From the NCBI RefSeq assembly GCF_900115055.1, contig NZ_FOVD01000005.1, positions 297,813 to 361,812 on the forward strand: 64,000 nt of DNA, in the 5' to 3' direction. Made by a program: the position numbers and the translations under genes. The DNA comes from Chryseobacterium oleae (lineage in GTDB: Bacteria > Bacteroidota > Bacteroidia > Flavobacteriales > Weeksellaceae). Shown one piece after another: positions 33,329-41,266 of the stretch. The notes below the pieces were generated by a model. The model ran no database searches, was not told the DNA's origin, and saw nothing but the letters and a program-made list of their open reading frames with translations. Within the stretch, counting starts at the first letter, position 1. Every line of letters starts with the position of its first letter.

Positions 33329-34789
33329 CTAAAAAGAATAATTCGGAGCTTCCTGAGTAATGATTACATCGTGCGGGTGAGATTCTTTCAATCCGCTTCC
33401 GGTGATCATCACCATTTTGGTATCTTTTTGTAAAGCTTCAATATCTTTAGCTCCACAATATCCCATCCCGGCTCTTAGACCTCCGGTAAGCTGGAAGATC
33501 ACATCTTCTAACTTTCCTTTATGCGGTACTCTACCTTCAATTCCTTCCGGAACGAATTTTTTAGCCTCACTCTGGAAATATCTTTCTTTTCCACCTCTCT
33601 TCATGGCCGAAAGACTTCCCATTCCCTGATAAGATTTGAATTTTCTTCCCTGGAAGATAATTTCCTCTCCCGGAGCCTCATCTGTTCCTGCTAAAAGTGA
33701 ACCCAGCATTACTGCTCCTGCTCCACTCGCAATCGCTTTTACAATATCTCCTGAAAGTTTGATTCCTCCATCAGCAATTACTGCTACGTTTTTAGATGCA
33801 GCGTATTCGTATACATTATAAATAGCGGATAACTGAGGAACCCCAACTCCTGCCACTACTCTTGTTGTACAGATAGAACCAGGTCCCACCCCTACTTTAA
33901 GAACATTGGCACCAGCCTCAATAAGGTCTTTCGCTGCTTCAGCCGTTACAATGTTTCCTCCTACGATATCTAAATCCGGGTACGTTCTTCTGATTTCGGA
34001 GATTTTATCCAAAACTCCTTTAGAATGTCCGTGAGCTGAATCAATAGCCACAATATCAACACCAGCGTTCACCAATGCTGCAATTCTGTCCATCGTATCT
34101 TCTCCAACTCCAACACCTGCACCTACGATAAGACGACCTTTGTGATCTTTATTCGAGTTCGGGTATTCCAACTGATTGTCGATATCCTTGATGGTAATTA
34201 ATCCTACAAGTTTATTGTCTTTATCTACGATCGGAAGCTTTTCAACTCTGCTCTTCAGAAGAATTTCTTTTGCTTTTTCAAGGTTGGTATTTTTATCAGA
34301 AGTGATCAGATTTTCTTTGGTCATGATCTCTTCTACCTTCATATCAAGGTTTTCCTGATATTTTACATCTCTGTTGGTAATAATCCCGATAAGCACATTA
34401 TCTGCATCTACCACAGGAAGACCTGAGATTTTATACTTAGCCATAGTTTCTTTAGCCTGCGCCAAAGTATGATCTTTTGAAAGGGTAACAGGATCAGAGA
34501 TCATTCCGTTTTCTGAACGCTTTACACGGTTTACCTGTGCAGCCTGCTCAGCGATCGTCATGTTTTTGTGAATGAAACCTAAACCTCCCACTCTTGCCAG
34601 AGCAATGGCCAGATCTCCTTCAGTAACTGTGTCCATCGCAGCAGAAACTATCGGAACATTCAGCGTGATTTTGTCGGTAAGTCTTGATTTTAAGGATACC
34701 TGGTTAGGTAAAACTTCTGAATAAGAAGGGACTAGAAGAACGTCATCGAAAGTGATGGCTGTCTCTACAATTTTGTTATGAATAGACAT
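33329..34789 (-). CDS. guaB: Inosine-5'-monophosphate dehydrogenase
   Basis: 486 residues. GuaB oxidises IMP to XMP with NAD, the committed step to GMP. The N-terminus ITFDDVLLVPSYSEVLP, two CBS domains (about 95-210), VDIVAIDSAHGHS, the catalytic Cys loop GPGSICTTRVVAGVGVPQ, IADGGIKLSGDIVKAIASGA and the flap region YRGMGS-type sequence (YQGMGSLSAMKRGG) are all in place. Length is typical. It has its own promoter element and terminator, so it is monocistronic. Confidence 0.98.
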   Translation of the reverse strand: MSIHNKIVETAITFDDVLLVPSYSEVLPNQVSLKSRLTDKITLNVPIVSAAMDTVTEGDLAIALARVGGLGFIHKNMTIAEQAAQVNRVKRSENGMISDPVTLSKDHTLAQAKETMAKYKISGLPVVDADNVLIGIITNRDVKYQENLDMKVEEIMTKENLITSDKNTNLEKAKEILLKSRVEKLPIVDKDNKLVGLITIKDIDNQLEYPNSNKDHKGRLIVGAGVGVGEDTMDRIAALVNAGVDIVAIDSAHGHSKGVLDKISEIRRTYPDLDIVGGNIVTAEAAKDLIEAGANVLKVGVGPGSICTTRVVAGVGVPQLSAIYNVYEYAASKNVAVIADGGIKLSGDIVKAIASGAGAVMLGSLLAGTDEAPGEEIIFQGRKFKSYQGMGSLSAMKRGGKERYFQSEAKKFVPEGIEGRVPHKGKLEDVIFQLTGGLRAGMGYCGAKDIEALQKDTKMVMITGSGLKESHPHDVIITQEAPNYSF

Positions 34790-34803
34790 CTTTACTTTCT
34801 TTG

Positions 34804-34811
34804 CAAAATTA
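34804..34811 (-). promoter_or_regulatory. guaB: -7 element for guaB
   Basis: The minus strand reads TAATTTTG, 14 nt before the ATG. Confidence 0.6.
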
Positions 34812-34885
34812 GGTTATTTTGACGAGATATGAAAATCCTTTTCAATAGTTTAAATAAAAATTAATAATCAATAACTTAAATCAAA

Positions 34886-34913
34886 AAACCGCTCTTATCA
34901 GGAACGGTCTTTC
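34886..34913 (-). terminator. Probable terminator of the sigma-factor operon
   Basis: ACCGCTC pairs with GAACGGT (one mismatch) around a short loop, with an A run before it that gives Ts on the minus strand. It lies 64 bp past the last gene of the operon. Confidence 0.6.
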
Positions 34914-34976
34914 TGTACAAAATAATTAGTATAGTATGAAACTACTTGTTATATCTTTTAAGGAAGAATGATTTTG

Positions 34977-35681
34977 TTATTGAATCACGTTTCCGTTTTC
35001 ATCTAATTTATCAATATGGGTTTGATTATTTTTATCAATATAGACCCGAAGACGCACCTTTCCGTTGGTATCTCTGATAAAAAGACCTACATCTCCGGCT
35101 GCTGTTTTCCCCGCAAAGAAGCGCTCGCTGGTTAATTTCCCTTCCTGTCTTAATTTGGCGTATGCTTTTTTGGAGGCTACCGGATCATTGAGACGTTTTA
35201 AAGAGTCCTCAAATTTCATAATCTCTTCCATTGGAAAATTATCCGGTCTGTCCCAAAGTTTCAATCCATAGGTTCTGGATTTTTTATCACCTGCATCTTC
35301 CAGATACTGAAGCTGCATGATCTGATCTGTATTCCGCTGGTCAAAAGAATATACCATTCCCGATTCTTTTTCATCTGCGCTATACACCAAACCTCCGCAT
35401 TCATCGCCCAATTCATTAAAGAAAATCAATCCGGCTTCTCTTTCTCTGGGCTTTAGCTCTTTGTTATTGAACATTCCGGGATGCTGACGTTTTTTATTAC
35501 TTATCGTCATCTTCAGGGTACCATCTTTTTCAATGATGTTGATGCGTTCCACATCTATTTCTTCAAAACGCTGACGTGATGTTTTATCTTTAAAGGCAAG
35601 AATAAAAAACAGGATACAGACTATCGTTAATGAGACTGCATATATTTTAAGGATACGTACCTCTCTTATCAGTTTTTCCAT
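34977..35681 (-). CDS. Single-pass membrane protein, last gene of the ECF sigma operon
   Basis: 234 residues. One N-terminal membrane helix (about 12-30, IYAVSLTIVCILFFILAF) is followed by a soluble domain with beta-rich repeats: VERINIIEKDGTLKMTISN near the start and VGLFIRDTNGKVRLRVYID near the end, both of the form IxxxDGxxRxxI. No named family was recognised. It follows the DUF4252 gene by 14 bp and probably belongs to the same transcript; the sigma factor operon then has five genes. Confidence 0.65.
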   Translation of the reverse strand: MEKLIREVRILKIYAVSLTIVCILFFILAFKDKTSRQRFEEIDVERINIIEKDGTLKMTISNKKRQHPGMFNNKELKPREREAGLIFFNELGDECGGLVYSADEKESGMVYSFDQRNTDQIMQLQYLEDAGDKKSRTYGLKLWDRPDNFPMEEIMKFEDSLKRLNDPVASKKAYAKLRQEGKLTSERFFAGKTAAGDVGLFIRDTNGKVRLRVYIDKNNQTHIDKLDENGNVIQ

Positions 35682-35695
35682 AGCAGCAGGGATTT

Positions 35696-36196
35696 TTATT
35701 TATCTGTAGCGGCATTGATCACTTTTGAAATATCGTCTGCAGTAAAGCTCCCTCTCACATCCACAAAAACAAGTTCTTTATCTGAGTTTACGGTGATCAT
35801 CATATTTTTAATGGTTTCTCCGTTCTGTTTTACCCTAACATTCACGTTTTCTCCGTCGTGTTTAATGGTCGCCCAGTCTTCAAAATCATTGTCATTTAAA
35901 TATTTGGAGTAGTCGTTCAGCATGGCCTTGCTGCCGTTATCTACCGTCATGACTCTGATCTTCGATACTTTTTTGATCAGGGCAATCACTTCTTCATTTT
36001 CGCCGTCTTCCCTTAATGCCTTTTTGATAAAGGGTTTTGCGAGAAACAAAGGTACATTGAAGCTTGCAAATTGTGCTCCTTTATAATCGTACCCCGACTG
36101 TTTAAAGAAATCGATATTGGGTCTGCGAGACGCTATGCATGAGTGTAACATAAGCACTGCGAAGATTCCTACAAAGACGTTTATTAAAGTTTTCAT
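35696..36196 (-). CDS. DUF4252 lipoprotein
   Basis: 166 residues. Signal sequence with lipobox VLMLHSC (Cys about 20). The DUF4252 domain shows FASFNVPLFLAKPFIKKAL, IALIKKVSKIRVMTVDN and the C-terminal FVDVRGSFTADDISKVINA. The family is Bacteroidota-specific and often sits with ECF sigma factors. The 12-bp gap to the upstream DUF4252/GIN protein supports an operon. Function unknown. Confidence 0.85.
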   Translation of the reverse strand: MKTLINVFVGIFAVLMLHSCIASRRPNIDFFKQSGYDYKGAQFASFNVPLFLAKPFIKKALREDGENEEVIALIKKVSKIRVMTVDNGSKAMLNDYSKYLNDNDFEDWATIKHDGENVNVRVKQNGETIKNMMITVNSDKELVFVDVRGSFTADDISKVINAATDK

Positions 36197-36208
36197 GGCC
36201 GTTATTTT

Positions 36209-37495
36209 TTAGTCGATAGGTTTCAGAGTACCACCGGATGTTTTGCTGATCTTGGCATCTATTTCAGGCCTTCCCTTGTATTTTACCAATCCTCCTGAAG
36301 AGGCACTTACTTTCAGTCTGGTGGAAACATTCACTGAAAGGTTTCCTCCGGATGTAGCTTCTGCCTCAAGGCTGTCCAGTTTCAGTTCATCTGCTTTAAC
36401 GAGTGCTCCGCTGCTGATGTCTATGATCCCAGAATTCGCTTTTCCTTCAATCGCTGCATTGGATCCGCTGGAAGCTTTCACCATAATGGTTCCGGCTGTA
36501 ACTCCCGCTCTGATATTTGAACCTGACGAAATCCCGATATCCACTGAGGTTGAAATTTTAAAATCTCCCTTTACATTCGCTCCGGATGATGCATCAATCG
36601 TCAGATTGTTTTCTCTGATAGAATTCACCACATTGAAGTTAGCACCTGAAGAAGCTTTGATATTATCCATTCTCGGGGAAGAAATATTAACGCTCAGGTT
36701 TCTAAATCTTAAATTCTTCGTTCCCTTATTGTCTATATATACTTTCAAAACTCCGTTTTCCACTTTAGTGATCACATACTGAAGTTTATCTGCATCAGCA
36801 ATGACTTTTACACTGGTTGGGCTTTCCTGCTTGAAAACCACATTAACGCCTGTACTTACCTGAATTCCTGAGAATTCACCGACATTTCTTGCTTCCCCGT
36901 TAATATAGGAGGAATTACTTTCGGCGGTAAGACTGCTTCTGGTAGTGGTTACAGAACTTGTTTTGGTTTTGGTCTCGCTGGAATTGATGATCTTGTTTAC
37001 ATCATCCATTGAAAGTTTCCCATCCAGCATCACCAGGATATTTTCTCCTTTCCCTCCGTCAATACTTAACAGCAGGTCATCCAGGATTCCGTCTTTTGCT
37101 TCTGCAGAAAGAAATTTAATCTTCGATCCGGAGCTGTTCACAGACATGATTTCGCTGTAGTTAAGCGTTTTTAAATAAGAGGCTACATCTTTATTCAACT
37201 GAGACAGATGAGTCTGCACCTGAATACCTTCTTTGGTATTGGCTTTCTCGGGATTTTCGGTGATAAGAATCTTTAATCCGTTAATTTTAGACAACAGCGG
37301 CTTGATCTGATCCAGCTGCGAATCATCAATATTAAGACTGCTGAGCATGCCGAACATTGGTTTAGCAATTTTAATAGAGGTTACACCTTCCACTTCCTGA
37401 TATTTCTCAAAAAGCCTGTCGAACTTGTCACCCTGTCCATACACCGTAAAGAAGTGGGAAAAGGCAAGCGCGAATATTATGAATATTTTTTTCAT
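36209..37495 (-). CDS. Secreted DUF4252 plus head-GIN (DUF2807) domain protein
   Basis: 428 residues. Signal peptide to about residue 20 (FTVYGQ). Residues 25-170 are a DUF4252 domain (RLFEKYQEVEGVTSIKIAKP, KILITENPEKA, LSMDDVNKIINSS). From about 205 a DUF2807 head-GIN domain follows (VGEFSGIQVSTGVNVVFKQ, VKVIADADKLQYVITKVENG), with repeated AxSGxN motifs (IKASSGANF, DASSGANV, GISSGSNI, KASSGSNA) that make a right-handed beta stack. The fusion links it to the neighbouring stand-alone DUF4252 lipoprotein. Surface location inferred. Confidence 0.87.
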   Translation of the reverse strand: MKKIFIIFALAFSHFFTVYGQGDKFDRLFEKYQEVEGVTSIKIAKPMFGMLSSLNIDDSQLDQIKPLLSKINGLKILITENPEKANTKEGIQVQTHLSQLNKDVASYLKTLNYSEIMSVNSSGSKIKFLSAEAKDGILDDLLLSIDGGKGENILVMLDGKLSMDDVNKIINSSETKTKTSSVTTTRSSLTAESNSSYINGEARNVGEFSGIQVSTGVNVVFKQESPTSVKVIADADKLQYVITKVENGVLKVYIDNKGTKNLRFRNLSVNISSPRMDNIKASSGANFNVVNSIRENNLTIDASSGANVKGDFKISTSVDIGISSGSNIRAGVTAGTIMVKASSGSNAAIEGKANSGIIDISSGALVKADELKLDSLEAEATSGGNLSVNVSTRLKVSASSGGLVKYKGRPEIDAKISKTSGGTLKPID

Positions 37496-37561
37496 GAGTC
37501 AATTTTTATTTCTTTTAAAGCTGATTATTTTTGCCTGATCAGGTGCATAATCTATTTTTTG

Positions 37562-38236
37562 TTAATAATCGTCGTCTACGACGGTAGGCTGTACTAATTT
37601 TTCACTTACGTTATTTGCAAATATCTGGAATGAATATTTAGTTACATTGATGGCTTCTTCTACATTATCGATTCTTTTACCGTTGACAATCACGTATGAA
37701 TCTTTATAGCCTGTAGAGTCATTTAAAGCCTTGTTGTTTTTAAAAGAGGCGTTGTTTACAAATCTCGGCCTTGTTTCTTTTTTAAGCCTTCCTCTTTTTG
37801 GCAGAATCTCATCCAGTACATCTTTTTCCGCTACTGAATTCTCCTGAAATATAGAATCTTTCTTCGCCCCGGAAATAGAATCGGTGTGGTTCACCGCTAC
37901 CTGCTCCTGATGGTCGTTATTCTCTTCTATAAATTTTGATTTCTGCTTTAAAACTTCATTTTTTACAAACTGTTCCTTTTCAATAACCCCTGTGCGGTAA
38001 TCATTAAAGAAAAAACCTACGCTGAAAACAAGCACTATTCCGGCTGCCATCCAGAACCATTTCGGGAAAGAAGGTTTATTCTTCTGAAGTGGGATGATGG
38101 GAGCATCGCTTGTTTCTTTACCGGGAGCAGCTTCTTCTGTTTTCTGAAGAAAGTCTTCAAAGCTCCAGTCCATTTTTTCTTCCTTTATATCCCGGAAGAT
38201 TTCGTCGTATTTATTCTGAGATTGATCTTTGTTCAT
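37562..38236 (-). CDS. Putative anti-sigma factor (single-pass membrane protein)
   Basis: 224 residues. The first ~60 residues are cytoplasmic and charged (YDEIFRDIKEEKMDWSFEDF), one membrane helix follows (about 58-78, FPKWFWMAAGIVLVFSVGFFF), then a periplasmic part of about 140 residues rich in Lys/Asn. The start lies within the sigma gene, overlapping it by 26 bp, the usual layout of an ECF sigma and its membrane-bound antagonist. No anti-sigma domain signature such as a zinc HxxxCxxC is present, so the role rests on topology and gene order. Confidence 0.7.
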   Translation of the reverse strand: MNKDQSQNKYDEIFRDIKEEKMDWSFEDFLQKTEEAAPGKETSDAPIIPLQKNKPSFPKWFWMAAGIVLVFSVGFFFNDYRTGVIEKEQFVKNEVLKQKSKFIEENNDHQEQVAVNHTDSISGAKKDSIFQENSVAEKDVLDEILPKRGRLKKETRPRFVNNASFKNNKALNDSTGYKDSYVIVNGKRIDNVEEAINVTKYSFQIFANNVSEKLVQPTVVDDDY

Positions 38237-38720
38237 AGCTCATCAGTTGTGATATTTGTTCTTTTACTTTTTGTCTCGCCCGCATCAGATTGACTCTTAC
38301 TGCGTTTTCTTCCATTTCCAGCATTTCGGAAATTTCCGAGACTTCATATTCTTCTACATCTTTCAGATGGATCACCATTTTCTGTTTTTCGGGGAGCTGG
38401 TTGATAAAACCTATGATATACTCCTTCAGATTATTGATATCCATGCTGTATAGTTCTGAGCGGTGAAGCTGCAAATCTGCAAATCCCAACTTCACATCGT
38501 GGTGTTTCAACCGGTTCAGGCATTCGTTCCGGACGGACTTTAAAGCATAGGATTTCAAATTTCCAAATTGCCCCAGTTCCTCCCTCTTCTGCCAGAACTT
38601 CATCATCAGGTCCTGCACCACGTCCTCTGCTTCATCACTGCTCATAACAAATCTTTTCGCAAAACGATACATCTCGTCTTTGAGAATAAACACCGTATTC
38701 TTGAAAGTTTCTTGGGTCAT
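38211..38720 (-). CDS. ECF RNA polymerase sigma factor
   Basis: 169 residues. Region 2 is visible (about 8-75, KDEMYRFAKRFVMSSDEAEDVVQDLMMKFW then KSYALKSVRNECLNRLKHH), and region 4 (about 110-160, INQLPEKQKMVIHLKDVEEY then SEISEMLEMEENAVRVNLMRARQKVKEQI). It heads a five-gene operon with the putative antagonist and two DUF4252 proteins, which are likely targets as well as neighbours. Autoregulation is common in this class but no sigma-specific box was identified. Confidence 0.95.
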   Translation of the reverse strand: MTQETFKNTVFILKDEMYRFAKRFVMSSDEAEDVVQDLMMKFWQKREELGQFGNLKSYALKSVRNECLNRLKHHDVKLGFADLQLHRSELYSMDINNLKEYIIGFINQLPEKQKMVIHLKDVEEYEVSEISEMLEMEENAVRVNLMRARQKVKEQISQLMSYEQRSISE

Positions 38721-39312
38721 GAGTTTTGTTTCTATTAGTAAGACAATTAAAATCTTAATTCTATTACACTACATTGTAAAATAATTGATCTTTTTCGCAT
38801 TCTGTTTCTGCTTCATGCTCATAAAACCCTTCTGTAAAAGAGTTTTCATGATGTTTATAAAAATACCTATTTTTTTTCTTTTCTGAAAGATAAATTGAAA
38901 ATCTTAAGTTTTCTGCTATTTTTCGGTATAATAAATTTGAAATTCCACAAAGAAATAGAAAACTTACACCCCATTTTTGCTTACCAAAACTTTAGAAATG
39001 TAATCATCCTTGAAAATCGGTGTAATCGGTGGTTAAAAATATAATCTCCCGCAGATTACACGCATCTCTACTACCATTTTCAAAAATATTTCACCTATCT
39101 AAAAGAATAAAAACACACGCAATCATCCGTGAAAATCTGTGTAATCCGTGGTCAATAAATATTAACCACAAAAGGCTCAAAAGTTTTATTAGTTAAAAAC
39201 AAAAAGCGGATAGAAGACCACATAGGTTTTCCAAAAATCTAAGATTTTTACATGGACAAAGCGGTAGAAATATTCTCAATCACCTGTGTTCTTGTGTGAC
39301 TTGTGGCAAAAA
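38721..39312. repeat. Large noncoding gap with direct repeats
   Basis: Two similar blocks lie 119 bp apart: 39003-39041 (ATCATCCTTGAAAATCGG start) and 39123-39160 (ATCATCCGTGAAAATCTG start), each continuing GTGTAATC-GTGGT. Between them is GCAGATTACACGCAT. The right part 39160-39306 (ACCACAAAAGGCTC to CTTGTGTGACTTGTGGC) looks like another intergenic repeat with ACCACAA / TTGTGGC ends. The left part holds the sigma-gene promoter region; no gene was found. Confidence 0.6.
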
Positions 39313-39339
39313 AAAAGCCTCCGGAATGGAGGCTTTTAA
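39313..39339 (-). terminator. Terminator of the GlmU-like gene
   Basis: AAAAGCCTCC (39313-39322) pairs with GGAGGCTTTT (39328-39337) around GGAAT; the preceding A run gives Ts on the minus strand. Confidence 0.9.
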
Positions 39340-39341
39340 TA

Positions 39342-40502
39342 TTAATAGGTATCAAAAATATGCTTTAAAATAGCTTTATCATCATCCGTTAATGGCACTT
39401 TTCTTCTGGCCATAGCTCTTTCCGCGACTTCATAAGCTTTATCCAATTTAAATCTTTCATCATCCTTACATCCGCCCCATGAAAAATTCTCCACAAGGTT
39501 AGGCGGAAAGCCCGGTTTAAATATATTGGAAGCAACTCCGATTACCGTTCCTGTATTTAATTGCGTATTGATCGCCGTTTTCGAATGGTCCCCCATAATC
39601 AGACCAGCGAACTGAAGTCCTGTATCCTCAAAAGCTTTTGTTCTGTAATTCCATAGCTTGACCTGGCTGTAATTATTTTTAAGGTTGGAAGAGTTCGTAT
39701 CTGCTCCGAAATTACACCATTCCCCAATGACAGAATTTCCTACAAAACCTTCATGCCCTTTACTTGAATAGCCGAAGATAATGATGTTATTCACCTCACC
39801 GCCTACTTTACAATGTGGCCCTACCGTTGTAGCTCCGTAAATTTTGGAGCCTAAATTAAACTTGGAATCCTCTCCCAATGATATAGGTCCGCGAAGATTG
39901 CAGCCTTCCATCACCTCAGCGTTTTTTCCAATATAGATTTTTCCTGTTTTCGTATTAATTGTAGAAAATTCTATCTGCGCTCCTTCTTCAATGAACAGGT
40001 CTTTTTTATCCCCTAAGAATCCATTGGTAGATGACAGTTCCTGAGAAGTTCTTCCTTCAGTAATCAGATTGAAATCAAAATCGATTGCAAGGTGATTGTA
40101 AGTAAACAGGTCTGACGGCTTTTTAAAGAAAGTTAGCTTCTCTTTGATATCCGTCATCTTTTCAATCTGATTCAGAGAAAAACCTTGCATATTAATCTTC
40201 GCAGCCACCAGTTCATCTTCATAAACCAGAGCTTCACCCTGTTTAAGATCTTTAATCTGTTGAATGACTGTTTCAGTCGGCAGGAAATTAGTGACTAAGA
40301 AAAGACTTTCTTTGTCTTCCGGGGCTTTAAATTTATTCTGAAGATAATTTTCAGTAAAATAGGAAACTTCGGTATTTCCCAGGATCTTTTGCCATCGCTC
40401 AGAAAAAGTCAGGATTCCGCATCGCATAGCGGCAACAGGACGGGTAAAGGTAAGCGGAAGAAAATCTTCCCAATACTGGGCATCTGAAAATACTAATTGC
40501 AT
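39342..40502 (-). CDS. GlmU-like sugar nucleotidyltransferase with left-handed beta-helix
   Basis: 386 residues. The N-terminal ~190 residues (MQLVFSDAQYWEDFLPLTFTRPVA; the part from FTRPVAAMRCGI on is most conserved) are a divergent nucleotidyltransferase fold. The C-terminal half is a hexapeptide-repeat left-handed beta-helix (IYIGKNAEVMEGCNL, ISLGEDSKFNLGSKIYGATTVGPHCKVGGE, IGVASNIFKPGFPP). The family is known as GlmU-like putative sugar nucleotidyltransferases in Bacteroidota. True GlmU keeps a GxGTRM-type loop, which is not seen here, so the transferred sugar is uncertain. It is preceded by a leader that contains a heptad array. Confidence 0.83.
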   Translation of the reverse strand: MQLVFSDAQYWEDFLPLTFTRPVAAMRCGILTFSERWQKILGNTEVSYFTENYLQNKFKAPEDKESLFLVTNFLPTETVIQQIKDLKQGEALVYEDELVAAKINMQGFSLNQIEKMTDIKEKLTFFKKPSDLFTYNHLAIDFDFNLITEGRTSQELSSTNGFLGDKKDLFIEEGAQIEFSTINTKTGKIYIGKNAEVMEGCNLRGPISLGEDSKFNLGSKIYGATTVGPHCKVGGEVNNIIIFGYSSKGHEGFVGNSVIGEWCNFGADTNSSNLKNNYSQVKLWNYRTKAFEDTGLQFAGLIMGDHSKTAINTQLNTGTVIGVASNIFKPGFPPNLVENFSWGGCKDDERFKLDKAYEVAERAMARRKVPLTDDDKAILKHIFDTY

Positions 40503-40510
40503 TATTTTAG

Positions 40511-40771
40511 AAGTTAGAGATTAGAAGTTAGAAATTAGATGCTCGAGATGGAAGTATTTTGCTTCACAAATTATTTACACATCTGATTTCTGTTCAGAAC
40601 AAAAATACGAAAATAGCTTGAAATAGAAATTAGAGATTAGAAGTTAGAGGTTAGTTTATCAAAGCCTCCGCAGAGATCCTTGTCTTTCTGATTGGAACGA
40701 ATATAATTTAGATTTATAGAGATAAAGTACAAAATACACCCAACTAACATCTAACTTCTAATCTCTAACAT
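40511..40771. repeat. Three arrays of the heptad AnnTTAG
   Basis: 40511-40538: AAGTTAG, AGATTAG, AAGTTAG, AAATTAG. 40627-40654: AAATTAG, AGATTAG, AAGTTAG, AGGTTAG. 40744-40771: CTAACAT, CTAACTT, CTAATCT, CTAACAT, which is the same heptad on the other strand. Two direct arrays and one inverted array thus lie in the 332-bp gap between rpmE2 and the GlmU-like gene. No gene is present in 40503-40834. Confidence 0.85.
40600..40607 (-). promoter_or_regulatory. -7 element for the GlmU-like gene
   Basis: The minus strand reads TATTTTTG, 97 nt before the ATG at 40502. The resulting leader would contain the first heptad array. Confidence 0.5.
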
Positions 40772-40785
40772 CTATATCAAAAAAA

Positions 40786-40812
40786 AAGTCTCCCAAAAAA
40801 ATTGGAAGACTT
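40786..40812 (-). terminator. Terminator of rpmE2
   Basis: An 11-bp stem with one mismatch (40786-40796 with 40802-40812), with an A run to its left that gives Ts on the minus strand. Confidence 0.85.
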
Positions 40813-40834
40813 AAGTATGTTTGATAACAAAAAA

Positions 40835-41086
40835 TTACTTAGCGAATTTTTTGTATTTGTTCATAAACTTATCAACTCTACCTGCAGTGTCAACTAGCTT
40901 CACTTTACCAGTGTAGAAAGGGTGAGAAGTTGAAGAGATTTCCATTTTGATCAATGGGTACTCTTGTCCTTCGAATTCGATACTATCTTTTGTTTCTGCA
41001 GTAGACTTACAAAGAAACACGTCGTCGTTACTCATATCTTTGAAAACAACAAGTCTATAATTTTCTGGGTGGATTCCTTTTTTCAT
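40835..41086 (-). CDS. rpmE2: 50S ribosomal protein L31, type B
   Basis: 83 residues. KKGIHPENYRLVVFKDMSND, IKMEISSTSHPFYTGKVKLVDTAGRVDKF (core SSTSHPFYTG) and a basic end mark L31. It is the zinc-free (C-minus, type B) form: the CxxC zinc ligands are absent and only one Cys is seen, at VFLCKS. In other bacteria this form replaces the zinc-binding L31 under zinc limitation; here it may be the only one, as none other is visible. It has a near-consensus promoter. Confidence 0.96.
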   Translation of the reverse strand: MKKGIHPENYRLVVFKDMSNDDVFLCKSTAETKDSIEFEGQEYPLIKMEISSTSHPFYTGKVKLVDTAGRVDKFMNKYKKFAK

Positions 41087-41156
41087 AATACAATTTTTAA
41101 AAAATTAAAGTTTGCTTTCGAAATAGTAATGGTATTTCTCTGCTAATTTTAGGCTG

Positions 41157-41187
41157 CAAAAATACAACATTTTTTTAAATATCCAAA
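41157..41187 (-). promoter_or_regulatory. rpmE2: Consensus promoter for rpmE2 (-33 and -7)
   Basis: On the minus strand TTTG (41184-41187) is followed after exactly 19 bp by TATTTTTG (41157-41164). This is the best full match to the Bacteroidota TTTG-N19-TAnnTTTG promoter in the window. The leader would be about 65 nt. Confidence 0.8.
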
Positions 41188-41235
41188 TACTCCATTCAAT
41201 TTTTTTTATTGATAAGAAATTCAAAGTATTTTCGT

Positions 41236-41243
41236 TAAATTTG
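41236..41243 (+). promoter_or_regulatory. -7 element for the lipoprotein gene at 41267
   Basis: TAAATTTG matches the consensus and ends 23 nt before the ATG. Confidence 0.58.
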
Positions 41244-41266
41244 GAATCTATTAAACTTTAATTTCG

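Noticed and set aside
36243..36782. Plus-strand open frame of 179 codons
   Set aside because: Antisense to the repetitive head-GIN domain; its low-complexity Ser/Pro/Leu product mirrors that repeat.
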